A stretch of 64,000 nt of DNA from Fimbriiglobus sp043785105 (GCA_043785105.1 JAYVXO010000264.1:1-64000), one strand, 5' to 3'; counted from the stretch's first letter, positions 1 through 8,740 are shown. A program made the numbers and translations. Notes: a model not told the origin generated them from the letters alone.

Positions 1-1
1 G

Positions 2-91
2 TTGACCGCGAAGTGGCAGATCGTCCAGGATGCCGTCCGCGCGTACCGAACGACTCCGCGATACCGCCTTCAAAATGCCGCGACTGCGTAA
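2..91 (+). CDS. C-terminal fragment of an upstream gene (possible)
   Basis: An open frame enters from the left edge and ends at a TAA at 89-91, giving about 29 residues that end QNAATA. The composition (W, Q, R and Y rich, GC-rich codons) resembles a genuine protein tail more than intergenic sequence, and the codons look like the GC-rich bulk of the window rather than the AT-richer gene that follows. Too short to assign a family. It could also be chance coding potential. Confidence 0.35.
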   Translation: MTAKWQIVQDAVRAYRTTPRYRLQNAATA

Positions 92-110
92 CTCCTATAA
101 AGAACAATAA

Positions 111-1211
111 ATGGAATCTTATCCAAGTAATCCGAGTGATCTGAGCTTGAAATTTGATAGCTCGTCGGACGGGAATCAAGTCTCAGTTGACGTATTGGTA
201 CGCTTTTTAGAGGGTGTTCAAAACGCCATTTGGGGACTTGCGAAAGCTTCAACATCAAGAGCTATTGAAAATCCGGCTAGAGTGCGCCTTGCAAAAGAAC
301 TGAAAGATGGATTTACCATCCAATGCACCGCAGCGGAACCTGGAAGTTTTTTATTGCGTCTCGTGGTCGGGACAACTGCGTTCGTACCCTCGGACAAAAC
401 AATTGATTTGGAACCTGTGACACCAACGCAAGTTCTGCATCAGTATGTAGAATTCGTGAGCGCAGTATCTCACAAAAACGAAGCCGCAATGGTAAAGGCC
501 GTTCCCGACTCGTTTTGGAGAGCGAGACTTGTGCGGGAAAGTCTTAGGTACTTGCCCAAACAAGATGAAACATGGTGGGTTGATCTCCAGACCAATTTCG
601 ACACCAAGGCATCAATCCGATTCGATCGCAGATACCGCGCTATTTCCCAGAAGCTGCTTGATAGGGGCGAGAGTGATTCTGAACAAGTAACGTCATTCAT
701 CGCAAGAATAGACAGCGTCGATTTTCTCAAGGAACAGGTCCACGTTTACTACGAACCAACAAACAAAAAACTCAAACTGAACTACCAGTTCGATGCGGAA
801 GATAGCCTCGTTGAATCTCGGCGTCGTTTGGTTGAAATTAAAGCACTTTGCAACTTGGATGCTGATGGACACCCGACATCGGTTAAAGAAGTACGGCTAA
901 TCACCCCTCATGATCTTTCACCGCTCGTCTTCTCCATTGTGATCGATGAAGATAGGCAGTTTGAGATTGAGCCAAAGTTAGTACTTGAGCCTAAGAATGA
1001 CGAAGATTCAAAGGGGGATCTGCTTGTTGTAGAAGAATCATCCTTGAATCTCTTTGTGTGTGCTAAAACGCGATCGGAGTTAGAAAACGAAGTCAATTCG
1101 ACCCTGATTTTCCTGTGGGACAATTACGCGATTGAGAGTGATTCAAAAATGTCGAAGGATGCCATACGGCTTAAGAACGCAATTCTTGCTCGAATGAAAA
1201 GGGTTGGCTAA
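111..1211 (+). CDS. Uncharacterised 366-aa protein, first gene of an AT-rich cassette
   Basis: I do not recognise the family. The protein is soluble-looking, with no signal peptide or membrane segment. It starts MESYPSNPSD and contains an N-terminal block with a long helix (VRFLEGVQNAIWGLAKA) and a later GSFLLRLVVG strand-like segment, then charged alpha/beta sequence to the end. It starts at an ATG 20 bases after the stop of the preceding frame. The SD is not strong (AAAGAACAAT). The coding DNA is clearly more AT-rich than the rest of the window, with many AAA, GAT, TTT and ATT codons, which suggests acquisition by transfer. The stop overlaps the region just before the next gene, so the two are probably co-transcribed and may work together. 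Function unknown. Confidence 0.8.
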   Translation: MESYPSNPSDLSLKFDSSSDGNQVSVDVLVRFLEGVQNAIWGLAKASTSRAIENPARVRLAKELKDGFTIQCTAAEPGSFLLRLVVGTTAFVPSDKTIDLEPVTPTQVLHQYVEFVSAVSHKNEAAMVKAVPDSFWRARLVRESLRYLPKQDETWWVDLQTNFDTKASIRFDRRYRAISQKLLDRGESDSEQVTSFIARIDSVDFLKEQVHVYYEPTNKKLKLNYQFDAEDSLVESRRRLVEIKALCNLDADGHPTSVKEVRLITPHDLSPLVFSIVIDEDRQFEIEPKLVLEPKNDEDSKGDLLVVEESSLNLFVCAKTRSELENEVNSTLIFLWDNYAIESDSKMSKDAIRLKNAILARMKRVG

Positions 1212-1212
1212 G

Positions 1213-1506
1213 ATGCCACGTGCTAAACGGGATGTCGATCGAGGTCTTAAAAAGAAAGGTTTTGATAGTTCAGAACGCGATCATACGTATTACACTTTTC
1301 ACACAGTGGACGGTGTAAAAACATCAATTTACACAAAAATCAGCCACGGTGAGCGTGAGATTTCAGACAATCTACTAGCAAAGATGTCTCGTCAAATTGA
1401 TCTTCCAAGACGAGATTTTGACAAACTTATTGATTGTGCAATTTCACACGAAGAGTATGAGCAGATGCTGATTGTTTCAGGGCGGTTACAGTTAGGTGAT
1501 GAATGA
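1213..1506 (+). CDS. Small HicA-like protein, second gene of the AT-rich cassette
   Basis: 97 residues starting at the ATG at 1213. A TTG nine bases earlier is possible but less likely, because an AAAAGGG stretch lies 9-10 bases upstream of the ATG. The order of features (basic N-terminus, GLKKKGF, then HTYYTFHTVDG, KTSIYTKISHG and a helical end) resembles the HicA-type double-stranded-RNA-binding fold: a helix ending in KKGF, a strand with an aromatic residue, and a late histidine. HicA proteins are toxins that cleave mRNA. The protein is longer than classical HicA (about 60 aa), and the usual small HicB partner is absent; the 366-aa gene directly upstream takes that place. The family assignment is inference from pattern only. 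The AT-rich codon use matches the upstream gene. Confidence 0.65.
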   Translation: MPRAKRDVDRGLKKKGFDSSERDHTYYTFHTVDGVKTSIYTKISHGEREISDNLLAKMSRQIDLPRRDFDKLIDCAISHEEYEQMLIVSGRLQLGDE

Positions 1507-1583
1507 CCCCCTACTTTTAGCGTCATCTCTAAATTCACCTGCTGCACAGACAATGCTTTGATCAATGTAATCTCTGCCAAATC

Positions 1584-4340
1584 TTAATCGTCGTCGCTGT
1601 CGGCGATGGGGCTGGTGATGTCGCCCGTTTGGTAGCGTTCGAGTTGGCGTTTGTAGTGGTGGTTGCGGCGGTCGAGGGTGACGAGTTGTTTCATGATGGT
1701 GACGGCTTGGTCCCGTTCGCCGCGACGGAAATGCACTTCGGCGAGGGTTTCTTGGTAGCCTCGCAGGTTCGGTTCGAGTTCGACGGCTTTCTTGGAATAG
1801 GCGAGCGCGGTATCGAGTTCGCGCCGACACCCGGCGGCTAGCCACGCGGCGCTGGACCGCGCCCACGCACTGTTCGGGTTGGCTGTCAACAGCTTGTCGT
1901 AGCTGGCCCACACCCGTTGAAAGAGGGCGTCCGCGTCTTTCTTGCGGCCGCGCTTTTCTAACTCCGGCACCATGTTGACGACGAGTTCGCTGGAATTAGG
2001 GATCACTTCCAGGCACTGGTTAGCCAGCGCGAGGGCCTCATCGACTTTGCCGTTGGCGAGTAAACCCCGTGCGGTGTAACCGCGAATCATTTGCGGGACG
2101 GTCAGGTACGCGAAGCCTTCGATGTAGCTGACGCCGGGAGTGCGCAACAGGTAGTGTATCGACTTGCGGTTGGCCGCCGCCGCCGCGTCGTAGTCTTTGT
2201 TAAGCAGTGCGGCGCGGCCCACTTGGTTCCACACGTTGCCGATGTAAGTTTCGTTCACCCAGGCGGTTTCGCGCACCAGTTCCCACTCCCGTTTGGCGTC
2301 CGCAATGCACCCGCGGTTGTTCAATTCTTCCAAGAACCGGCCCCGCATTCGCGCGTTGCCCAGTGCCACCCAGTGCGAGAGTTCTTGCCGCTTGCGGCCT
2401 TCGTTTTCGGACCCGGCTTTCACGAGGCACCGGCCCGAAAGGTACAGCAATACCGGGTTGTTCGGCGTGAGTTTCCAGCCTTGTTCGAGGCGGTCGGCGG
2501 CTTCCTTGTGGCGGCCTTGCTCGGTCAGGAGGTCGCCCAACTCGACCCAAAACCGGAAGCTTTCGTCCACGCCAAAAACCCATGCACGACTCCCGCGACC
2601 CATACGCCGTGTAGCCGCATCTTCCAGCGTCACCGGGAGTTTCTGGGCCGCGAGTTTGTCCGCGACGGTACTTAATTCCCGAATCGCTTGGTCCGCATTT
2701 CCGGCGACCCGCTCCAGCGTGGCCAGGGTCAACGCCTGCGTCTGGGCCACCGGCGATTCCGCACTGTAAATTTCCTGGCGAATCGTTTTGATGACCTTCT
2801 CCCGCTCGGCTGCCGGTGCCGTCCCCAACAGCAGTGTCCGAACCCGTCGCATGGTCGCACCCGCTGGTTCATTGGCCGGTCGCGCCGCGTAGAGCACTCG
2901 CCACAGGTACCGCGCTGCGTCCGCATCGGTATCGAAGATCAACTCGAAGTCGTCTTGCCCCAGACGAGTGAAACGATCCTGGGGATCGGATTTGGCAATG
3001 GCACGCCCAAGGTGTTCACACGCCAAGTCTTGGCGACCGCTGCGAACTTCGGCCCGGATCAGTGCCACGAGCGCGTCCGGGTTCGGGCTGGCGGCGATCT
3101 GTTCGGCAACTTGTTCAAAGACCTGGGCGGCCTCATCCCGTTGCCCCAGTTGGGCCAAAATCCGGCCACGTCGGGCACCATAGAGTGGGCGAAGGGATTC
3201 GAGATCGGTTCCGAGCGCGCCGTCGATTTTCTTGTTGCGCGGGTCCAATAAATCGAGGGCCTCCTGAAACAGCAGCCGCGCCGACAGAACGTCCGCCAGG
3301 ATGTGCGGCGCGTTGCGCTGCGCCTTCATCCGCTCGATGCCTTGCAACGGCATGTCGTTCATCATCATGGCCAACGTGGGGGCGTCGATGGTCGCCGTCC
3401 GGCCGGTGTCGCGGAGATCGGAATCCTTCTGCTGTTCGGCCAGTTCGGTCGCTTGCTTCGTCTTGCCCGCCAACCGGAGGCGGAAGATTTTCAAGCCCTC
3501 AAAACTGTTCGCCACGATCGGTGTTCGCTCCGCCAGTTGGGACCACTCGCCGAAGTCTTCCAGCAGCGAATCCACGGTGTCGCGGAACTGGGGGTCGGTT
3601 AACTCAATCTCTGCCGCCAGTGCTTTCGCCTTCGCTTTCTCCCCCGCCGCACGGTACACGAACACCAACGCCCGCGCGGCCGCATCGGCGGTTTCGCCAC
3701 GCGCTTTTCGACGAACTTCGAGTTCGGGGATCGCCTGCTTTTCGCGGTCGCGCAGGTGCAGAAACGTGACGTAGTCCAACAGCCCTTCGCTCACCGGGCC
3801 GTAAGTCTCCAGGGCCAAGATCATTTCCGCTTGGTCGAGTTTCCCGTCCAAGATGAGCAGCGGTACTTCGTTCCGGACGAGCCACCGCAAATGGTCAAAG
3901 ACCGGCGCCCGATTATCCCGCCCCAAGTCTTTGCCCAACAGTGCGCGTAACGCCGGCACCCCGGTGTCACCGAGTTTCAGAAGCGCGGTCGTGGCGTGGT
4001 ATTGGTTATCGAGGACGCCACTGCGGAAATCGCGGATGTGCTTGAGGACTTCCGGCGGCGTGTTGAAGAAGTTTCCTGCCGCGAACTTATCGAGAATCTC
4101 CTTGGCCCGATCGGCGACCTCCGCGTCCGCGTTTTTGAGTGCGTCCAACAAGGCGGGTTTCGCCTTGTCGCCCATCTTCCAAAGAGCATCACTCGCCTTT
4201 TCGCGGTTCGCAAATTCCGGGCTTCCGAGATCGGCAATGAGTTGTTCAACAACTGGGTCCGTAGGGTTCGCGCTCCACAGCAGCGTGGCGAACAAAAGCA
4301 AAATGCCGCCGATCAACCCGAACCGAAACAACGATCCCAC
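1584..4340 (-). CDS. Secreted HEAT/TPR repeat protein, 918 aa
   Basis: The GTG start at 4340 has GGAGG six bases upstream. Residues 1-24 form an uncleaved anchor or signal peptide (basic start, then IGGILLLFATLLWSA). Residues about 25-160 are HEAT-like: helical pairs such as VEQLIADLGSPEFANREKAS and a second unit around VPALRALLG. From about 200 to the end the protein is built of TPR-like helix pairs, including a clear C-terminal tandem (AYSKKAVELEPNLRGYQETL, then AEVHFRRGERDQA). It ends in an acidic tail (DSDDD). Such proteins are common in planctomycetes and probably act as periplasmic or membrane-attached scaffolds. No catalytic motif is visible. It is convergent with the AT-rich cassette. 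The exact role is unknown. Confidence 0.88.
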   Translation of the reverse strand: MGSLFRFGLIGGILLLFATLLWSANPTDPVVEQLIADLGSPEFANREKASDALWKMGDKAKPALLDALKNADAEVADRAKEILDKFAAGNFFNTPPEVLKHIRDFRSGVLDNQYHATTALLKLGDTGVPALRALLGKDLGRDNRAPVFDHLRWLVRNEVPLLILDGKLDQAEMILALETYGPVSEGLLDYVTFLHLRDREKQAIPELEVRRKARGETADAAARALVFVYRAAGEKAKAKALAAEIELTDPQFRDTVDSLLEDFGEWSQLAERTPIVANSFEGLKIFRLRLAGKTKQATELAEQQKDSDLRDTGRTATIDAPTLAMMMNDMPLQGIERMKAQRNAPHILADVLSARLLFQEALDLLDPRNKKIDGALGTDLESLRPLYGARRGRILAQLGQRDEAAQVFEQVAEQIAASPNPDALVALIRAEVRSGRQDLACEHLGRAIAKSDPQDRFTRLGQDDFELIFDTDADAARYLWRVLYAARPANEPAGATMRRVRTLLLGTAPAAEREKVIKTIRQEIYSAESPVAQTQALTLATLERVAGNADQAIRELSTVADKLAAQKLPVTLEDAATRRMGRGSRAWVFGVDESFRFWVELGDLLTEQGRHKEAADRLEQGWKLTPNNPVLLYLSGRCLVKAGSENEGRKRQELSHWVALGNARMRGRFLEELNNRGCIADAKREWELVRETAWVNETYIGNVWNQVGRAALLNKDYDAAAAANRKSIHYLLRTPGVSYIEGFAYLTVPQMIRGYTARGLLANGKVDEALALANQCLEVIPNSSELVVNMVPELEKRGRKKDADALFQRVWASYDKLLTANPNSAWARSSAAWLAAGCRRELDTALAYSKKAVELEPNLRGYQETLAEVHFRRGERDQAVTIMKQLVTLDRRNHHYKRQLERYQTGDITSPIADSDDD

Positions 4341-4597
4341 GGTGCGCCTCCCTGAACCGCGACTGAAGCGGAGATGACCCCCCCATCGTATCCGTTGCCA
4401 CGAACCCCAAGCAAGAGGGAGAAACGAACGAGGTGTTGATTTGGATCAGGCGAACCGGCTGCGTAAGCTGCTGGGTGGTGTGCCACGAACGGTTGGTAGG
4501 TTATTGTCAGGTGCGTTGTCCTAGGTCGAGGTCGGTTACACCCAGGCGACTGACGTCGCCGGTTCGCCGGGAATGCAAAAACCCGCTGATTCAAACG

Positions 4598-4630
4598 AAC
4601 CCGCCGCAGGGATGACCCCTACGGCGGGTT
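4598..4630 (-). terminator. Hairpin downstream of the first PEP-CTERM gene
   Basis: AACCCGCCG at 4598-4606 pairs with CGGCGGGTT at 4622-4630, and the GGG/CCC inside extends the stem. It lies just after the stop of the minus-strand gene ending at 4649. No immediate T-run follows; the first one is about 20 bases further. Probably a transcription terminator or 3' end stabiliser. Confidence 0.5.
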
Positions 4631-4648
4631 GTTTATCATCGACTGTGG

Positions 4649-5245
4649 TTACTTTTTGCGGCGAAGCATTCGCACGAGACCAACCAGTGGTAGGCCGAGA
4701 CCGGCGAGTGCCAGGGTCGTCGGCTCTGGCACGCCTGGTGGGGGGGTAACAACTGCCCCGGTGGGGACGATAGTGCCTGTGATGTTGCTATCGGCCAAGC
4801 CGTCGGACGACCGATTGGTGTGGGCGGTGAAGAACGAATCCGCTTGGGTACCAAACGTGGAGACCCCCCAGAAATTCCCGAGACCAATTTGACCACTCGG
4901 AATGGTCGGCCCGGTGTACTTGAAGGTCAAGTTGTCGATCAGCGGGTCGTCCTGCGGATTGACACGGTCTGGCGTCGGGCCAGTTTTGCTCACGCTCAAG
5001 GTAAAGCCAGCGGGAGCCGAGGCACTGCCGGCAACGTAGCCACCAAAATCGTAGATGGTGAAGTAGTTCCCGGACTGAAGCTTCATGTCCGTCGGCAACA
5101 CGATCGCATACGTCCAGCGGAAGTTACCCGCTTCGGGCGTGACCGTCACGCTCACCGGCAGCAGTCCGGCGTTCGCCGAAGACGCTGCCAACAGTGCCAC
5201 GGTAGCGCCAAGAAAAAGGCGAGTCATCAAATTCCCACGGGTCAT
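4649..5245 (-). CDS. PEP-CTERM sorting-domain protein (paralogue A)
   Basis: 198 residues. The chosen ATG at 5245 has GGAGG eight bases upstream; the longer frame from 5281 lacks this and adds 12 residues before the signal peptide. The signal peptide ends around SSANAG. The mature part is a beta-rich domain (VTVTPEAGNFRWTYAIVLP) without cysteines. The C-terminus is a textbook PEP-CTERM tail: VPEPTTLALAGLGLPLVG, a hydrophobic stretch, then RMLRRKK. Proteins with this tail are exported, processed by an exosortase and are usually surface or matrix proteins in EPS-producing bacteria. A close paralogue with the same length and domain layout lies immediately upstream (5417-6013), so the pair arose by tandem duplication. 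No exosortase gene is in the window. Confidence 0.92.
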   Translation of the reverse strand: MTRGNLMTRLFLGATVALLAASSANAGLLPVSVTVTPEAGNFRWTYAIVLPTDMKLQSGNYFTIYDFGGYVAGSASAPAGFTLSVSKTGPTPDRVNPQDDPLIDNLTFKYTGPTIPSGQIGLGNFWGVSTFGTQADSFFTAHTNRSSDGLADSNITGTIVPTGAVVTPPPGVPEPTTLALAGLGLPLVGLVRMLRRKK

Positions 5246-5374
5246 TCGACCATCCTCCGGGTTGCAGGCGAAATTAGTCAATCCCGGGTTTCCCTACCCC
5301 CTCCGTCGTTGTGGAAGGCGGGTTACCCAGTCCCAAGGCCCGGAACAATAGTCCGGGTCAATTGGAGTGTCAAT

Positions 5375-5404
5375 CGCAGTCACGCGCAGTCACGCGCAGT
5401 CACT
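5375..5404. repeat. Three tandem copies of a 10-bp unit
   Basis: CGCAGTCACG is repeated at 5375-5384 and 5385-5394, then CGCAGTCACT at 5395-5404. The array lies in the short gap between the two PEP-CTERM genes, just after the stop of the upstream paralogue. Too few copies for CRISPR or a VNTR call; probably slippage. Confidence 0.7.
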
Positions 5405-5416
5405 CAGCTCACCAAA

Positions 5417-6013
5417 TTACTGCTTGCGGCGCAGCCATCGCGCAAAGCCCACCAACGGCAGACCCAGCCCTGCCAGGGCCAACGTTGTTGGTTCGGGTAC
5501 GGTCGGGCCAACCGGAGTTGCCGTCGGTACGGGGACACTGGTGGACGTAATGTTCGTGTCAATGCGGCCATCGGACGAACGATTAGTACGGGCCGTAAAG
5601 AACGAGTCGGTCGGCAACTGATAGGCCGAAACCGCCCAAAAATTGCCCAAGCCCGTTTGCCCCGCCGTGATCGTCGGGCCGGAGTAGCGGAAGCTCAAGT
5701 TCGGGATGTTCGGGTTATCCTCGGGTCGCACGAGTTCCGGGGTCGGCCCGACATTGGCCAGTGTGGCTGTCCAACCCGCTGGGGCCACTGCTGAACCGGC
5801 GACGTAGCCGTTGAAGTCATAAATCGTGAAATAATTCCCGGTTTGTAGTTGGGAATCCGTTGGTAACACGATCGCGTAAGTCCAGCGGAACTTATCCGCT
5901 TCTGGGGTCACTGAGACACCAACCGGCAACAGCCCAGCCCGTGCGCTGGTGAGCGGCCCCATTAGGGACAGCCCACAAGCCAAGAGCGGAGCCAGGAAAG
6001 TCAGACGGACCAT
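5417..6013 (-). CDS. PEP-CTERM sorting-domain protein (paralogue B)
   Basis: 198 residues from the ATG at 6013. GGAGG lies six bases upstream of this ATG but directly abuts the ATG at 6019, so the second ATG is preferred. The signal peptide ends near TSARAG. The mature domain parallels paralogue A almost residue for residue (GLLPVGVSVTPEADKFRWTY; NYFTIYDFNGYVAGSA; SFFTARTNRSSDG). The C-terminal sorting signal is VPEPTTLALAGLGLPLVG, a hydrophobic run, then RWLRRKQ. Probably a secreted surface protein processed by an exosortase. The function of the beta-rich domain is unknown. The two paralogues share strand and may be transcribed together, with the tandem 10-bp repeat between them. Confidence 0.92.
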   Translation of the reverse strand: MVRLTFLAPLLACGLSLMGPLTSARAGLLPVGVSVTPEADKFRWTYAIVLPTDSQLQTGNYFTIYDFNGYVAGSAVAPAGWTATLANVGPTPELVRPEDNPNIPNLSFRYSGPTITAGQTGLGNFWAVSAYQLPTDSFFTARTNRSSDGRIDTNITSTSVPVPTATPVGPTVPEPTTLALAGLGLPLVGFARWLRRKQ

Positions 6014-6395
6014 GTCCATCCTCCATCAACAGGTCAAAAATCGAGTCCCCCCGCCCACGAGACAAGCTCGGAGCAATGGAAGGGCACTGTGCCCTGATGC
6101 GGAGAAACTGTCAACGCCGGTTGCGGAAACGGAAACGCACGGGATTTGTGACCTAACCGAACATCGGAAGTCGTGGGTATTACAGGGATTAACGGCTTCC
6201 CTGCGGTGCAGGATTTGCGTCGGAATGGCGTAATCTGTCGAAGAATTGCGGATGAATTCCCCGGTATTTCGACCCGGAATTCAGCGAGTCGGGTCGATTT
6301 GCGAAATCTCGGTAGGGTGGTCAAGGTTGTTCGATTCGGTACCGCGTCCTTAGAATCGGAAAGTCTGGGAGCCAACTCGTTGCAAAGAGGTTGTC
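6014..6395. other. Gene-free divergent region
   Basis: 382 bases between divergent genes (PEP-CTERM on minus, ispF on plus). It must hold promoters for both. I see no tRNA, no convincing small ORF with an SD and no strong palindrome. No -35/-10 pair stood out well enough to place. Confidence 0.6.
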
Positions 6396-6881
6396 GTGTT
6401 CCGTATTGGTTCAGGTCATGACACGCATCGGCTTGTGGACGGTCGCCCGCTGATTCTCGGCGGTATTGTCATCGACCACACGCGGGGCTTGCACGGACAT
6501 TCCGATGCCGATGTGGTGCTTCATGCCCTGACGGATGCAATCCTCGGGGCACTGGCACTTGGGGATATTGGCGATGCGTTCCCGGATACCGATTCGCAGT
6601 GGAAAGATGCCGAGAGTCGGCTATTCCTAAATGCGGCACTTGCCGAACTGAACCGCTTGGGCTGGACGATTGTTAATGCCGATGTCACCATCTTCGCCCA
6701 AGAACCGAAGCTTGGTCCGGTGAAGTCGCGGATACGGGATCACCTCGCCGAGTTGTGTGGTGTGCCGACCGATGCGATCAACGTGAAAGCCAAAACGGGC
6801 GAAAAAGTCGGCCACATTGGCCGTGCCGAGGCCATCGGGTGCCAAGTGACCGTGCTCATTCAGAAGCCAGATAAAGTCTAG
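6396..6881 (+). CDS. ispF: 2-C-methyl-D-erythritol 2,4-cyclodiphosphate synthase
   Basis: 161 residues, the normal length. The GTG start at 6396 follows AAAGAGG with five bases between. IspF converts CDP-ME 2-phosphate to ME-cPP with loss of CMP in the MEP isoprenoid pathway (cytoplasmic homotrimer with one Zn per active site). Visible hallmarks are the N-terminal GSGHDTHRL with the metal-binding Asp and His, LHGHSDADVVLHALTDAILGA, DIGDAFPDTDSQWK, and the C-terminal INVKAKTGEKVGHIGRAEAI. The gene is 15 bases before cysS, so the two form an operon; ispF-cysS adjacency is also seen in other bacteria. Confidence 0.97.
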   Translation: MFRIGSGHDTHRLVDGRPLILGGIVIDHTRGLHGHSDADVVLHALTDAILGALALGDIGDAFPDTDSQWKDAESRLFLNAALAELNRLGWTIVNADVTIFAQEPKLGPVKSRIRDHLAELCGVPTDAINVKAKTGEKVGHIGRAEAIGCQVTVLIQKPDKV

Positions 6882-6896
6882 TGGGAGTGTTGGAAG

Positions 6897-8399
6897 ATGT
6901 TGCAGGTGTACAGCACGCTGAGTCGCAAGAAGGAACCGTTTCACAAGCAGCCCGGCGACGCGGTGAGCCTGTATGTTTGCGGGCCGACCGTGTACAAGCC
7001 CTCACACATTGGCCACATGGTTGGCCCGGTGATCTTTGATACCGTGAAACGGTATCTCACCTATTTAGGGTATCAGGTCACCTGGGTTGTTAACATTACG
7101 GACGTGGACGACAAGTTAATCGTCCGGGCCAAAGAATTGAATACCACAGTACCCGAACTCGCAACGAGAATGACAGCCGACTATCAAGATTGCTTGAAGA
7201 AGTTGAACGTCATTGGGATCGACCAATTCCCGAAAGCCACAGACCACATCCCCGGCATGATTGCGATGATGGAACGGCTGATTCAAAAGGGCTACGCCTA
7301 CGCTGCCGGTGGTGATGTCTATTTCGATGTGTCCAAGGATCACGACTACGGCAAGCTGTGCAACCGCGACCCGGAACAACTCGAAGCGGGCGCTCGCATT
7401 GAAGTGACGGGCAAGAAGAAGAACCCCGGCGATTTCGCCTTATGGAAAGGGGCTAAACCCGGCGAACCGCAATGGGACAGCCCCTGGGGGCCGGGCCGCC
7501 CCGGTTGGCACATCGAGTGTAGCGTGATGAGCCAAGCCTTGTTGGGCGACACCCTCGACATCCACGGCGGCGGCCTCGATTTGGAGTTCCCGCACCACGA
7601 AAACGAACTCGCCCAAAGTGAAAGCGACACTGGCAAGCCGTTCGCCCACGTCTGGATGCACAACGGCCTGTTGAAGATGGGCAGCGCCAAGATGGCTGGT
7701 TCCGTTGGCAACGTGGTCAACATTGCCGATTTGTTACAACGCCACAGCGCAGAAACGGTACGGTTTTTACTATTAAGCTCACATTACCGCAGCCCAATAG
7801 AATATAGCGAAGAGCGGCTGGATGAGATTAAGACTGCACTGCAAGGTTTCTATCGCTTCTTCGAGCGATATGAACGGATGACGGGTACCAGCTTTTATAC
7901 ATTGCCGACATTGTCGCCCGACGAATTAAACCCGAAGTCACCGACCAAGGGCGATGACAGTTCGCCGGAAAACCACTTCCTGGAGTACATGAACGACGAC
8001 TTCAACACCGCCGGCGCAGTCGGTGTGCTATTTGACCTGTTAAGCTTCGCCAATCGCTTTGCCGACGGGATGGAATCCGCGAAAGATGCCAGCGTCAATC
8101 GTCTTCCCTTGTTGGTGCAGCAAGCCAAAGTCATCCGCACGATCACATCCCTTCTCGGCCTCTTCGCCGTACCACCCCCGGCCCAGAAACTCGGCGGTGA
8201 TGATGCACTCGTCGCGGGGTTGATGCAATTGCTGATTGATGTCCGCAACAACTTACGCACCGAAGCCAAGGTGGCAGCGAAGGACAACCCGCTCAAAAAA
8301 CCGATCTTCGACCAAATGGATTTGATCCGCGCCCGCCTCGGGGAATTGAAAGTCACGCTGGAAGACCGCCCCGGTGGCACCACGTGGCGTGTGGGTTAA
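6897..8399 (+). CDS. cysS: Cysteinyl-tRNA synthetase
   Basis: 500 residues, class I synthetase charging tRNA-Cys. The N-terminal catalytic core has the Zn-ligand cysteine in YVCGPTVYKPSHIGHM, which also holds the HIGH-type motif. Other Zn ligands are in GWHIECSVMS and EFPHHENE. The anticodon-stem and C-terminal helical domains follow, and the protein ends EDRPGGTTWRVG as in other CysS. The KMSKS loop reads KMAGS (in GSAKMAGSVGN), so the second lysine is replaced by glycine, while the first K and the following GN are kept. The ATG at 6897 has a purine-rich GGGAGTGTTGGAAG leader. Second gene of the ispF operon. Confidence 0.96.
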   Translation: MLQVYSTLSRKKEPFHKQPGDAVSLYVCGPTVYKPSHIGHMVGPVIFDTVKRYLTYLGYQVTWVVNITDVDDKLIVRAKELNTTVPELATRMTADYQDCLKKLNVIGIDQFPKATDHIPGMIAMMERLIQKGYAYAAGGDVYFDVSKDHDYGKLCNRDPEQLEAGARIEVTGKKKNPGDFALWKGAKPGEPQWDSPWGPGRPGWHIECSVMSQALLGDTLDIHGGGLDLEFPHHENELAQSESDTGKPFAHVWMHNGLLKMGSAKMAGSVGNVVNIADLLQRHSAETVRFLLLSSHYRSPIEYSEERLDEIKTALQGFYRFFERYERMTGTSFYTLPTLSPDELNPKSPTKGDDSSPENHFLEYMNDDFNTAGAVGVLFDLLSFANRFADGMESAKDASVNRLPLLVQQAKVIRTITSLLGLFAVPPPAQKLGGDDALVAGLMQLLIDVRNNLRTEAKVAAKDNPLKKPIFDQMDLIRARLGELKVTLEDRPGGTTWRVG

Positions 8400-8429
8400 C
8401 GATGAGGAAACATTGACGTGTCGGGTGGC

Positions 8430-8740
8430 GGTGCGATCAACCCCAGGCTAATCGCTGGCATCCCTACCGGGATGCGTTGATCCGGGCGGGAAACCATACC
8501 TGGGGTGTCGCTGCGCTCAACCCCAGGCTAATAGCTCACATCCCTACCGGGATGCCTCCGGTTGTTTCCATCCCGAATGGATTGCAGCGATTAGCCTTTT
8601 TGGTTTTTATCCCGAAGGGATCACAGCGATTAGCCTGGGGTTGAGCGTAGCGACACCCCAGGTTGAGTTTCCTCCCGGCCAGAGCATCCCGGTAGGGATG
8701 CCAGCCACTCGTTCCGATTCCGCCTCCGCCAAGCCCGTTG
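8430..8740. repeat. Palindromic intergenic element (CCCCAGGCTAA / CATCCCTACCGGGATG type)
   Basis: The gap between cysS and hppA is filled by a mosaic of inverted repeats. The main arms are 8499-8532 (starting CCTGGGGTGTCGCTGCGCTC) and its near-perfect complement 8629-8662. Inside and outside them short palindromes of the type CATCCCTACCGGGATG recur (near 8456, 8549 and 8683), and ATCCCGAAtGGAT / ATCCCGAAGGGAT units lie in the centre. There is no gene in it: frames crossing it have no SD and code only for repeat-derived peptides. It resembles the elements near 12.5, 37.9 and 41.5 kb in architecture but not in sequence. Confidence 0.8.

Noticed and set aside
5375..5404. CRISPR-like array
   Set aside because: Only three directly abutting 10-bp units without spacers.
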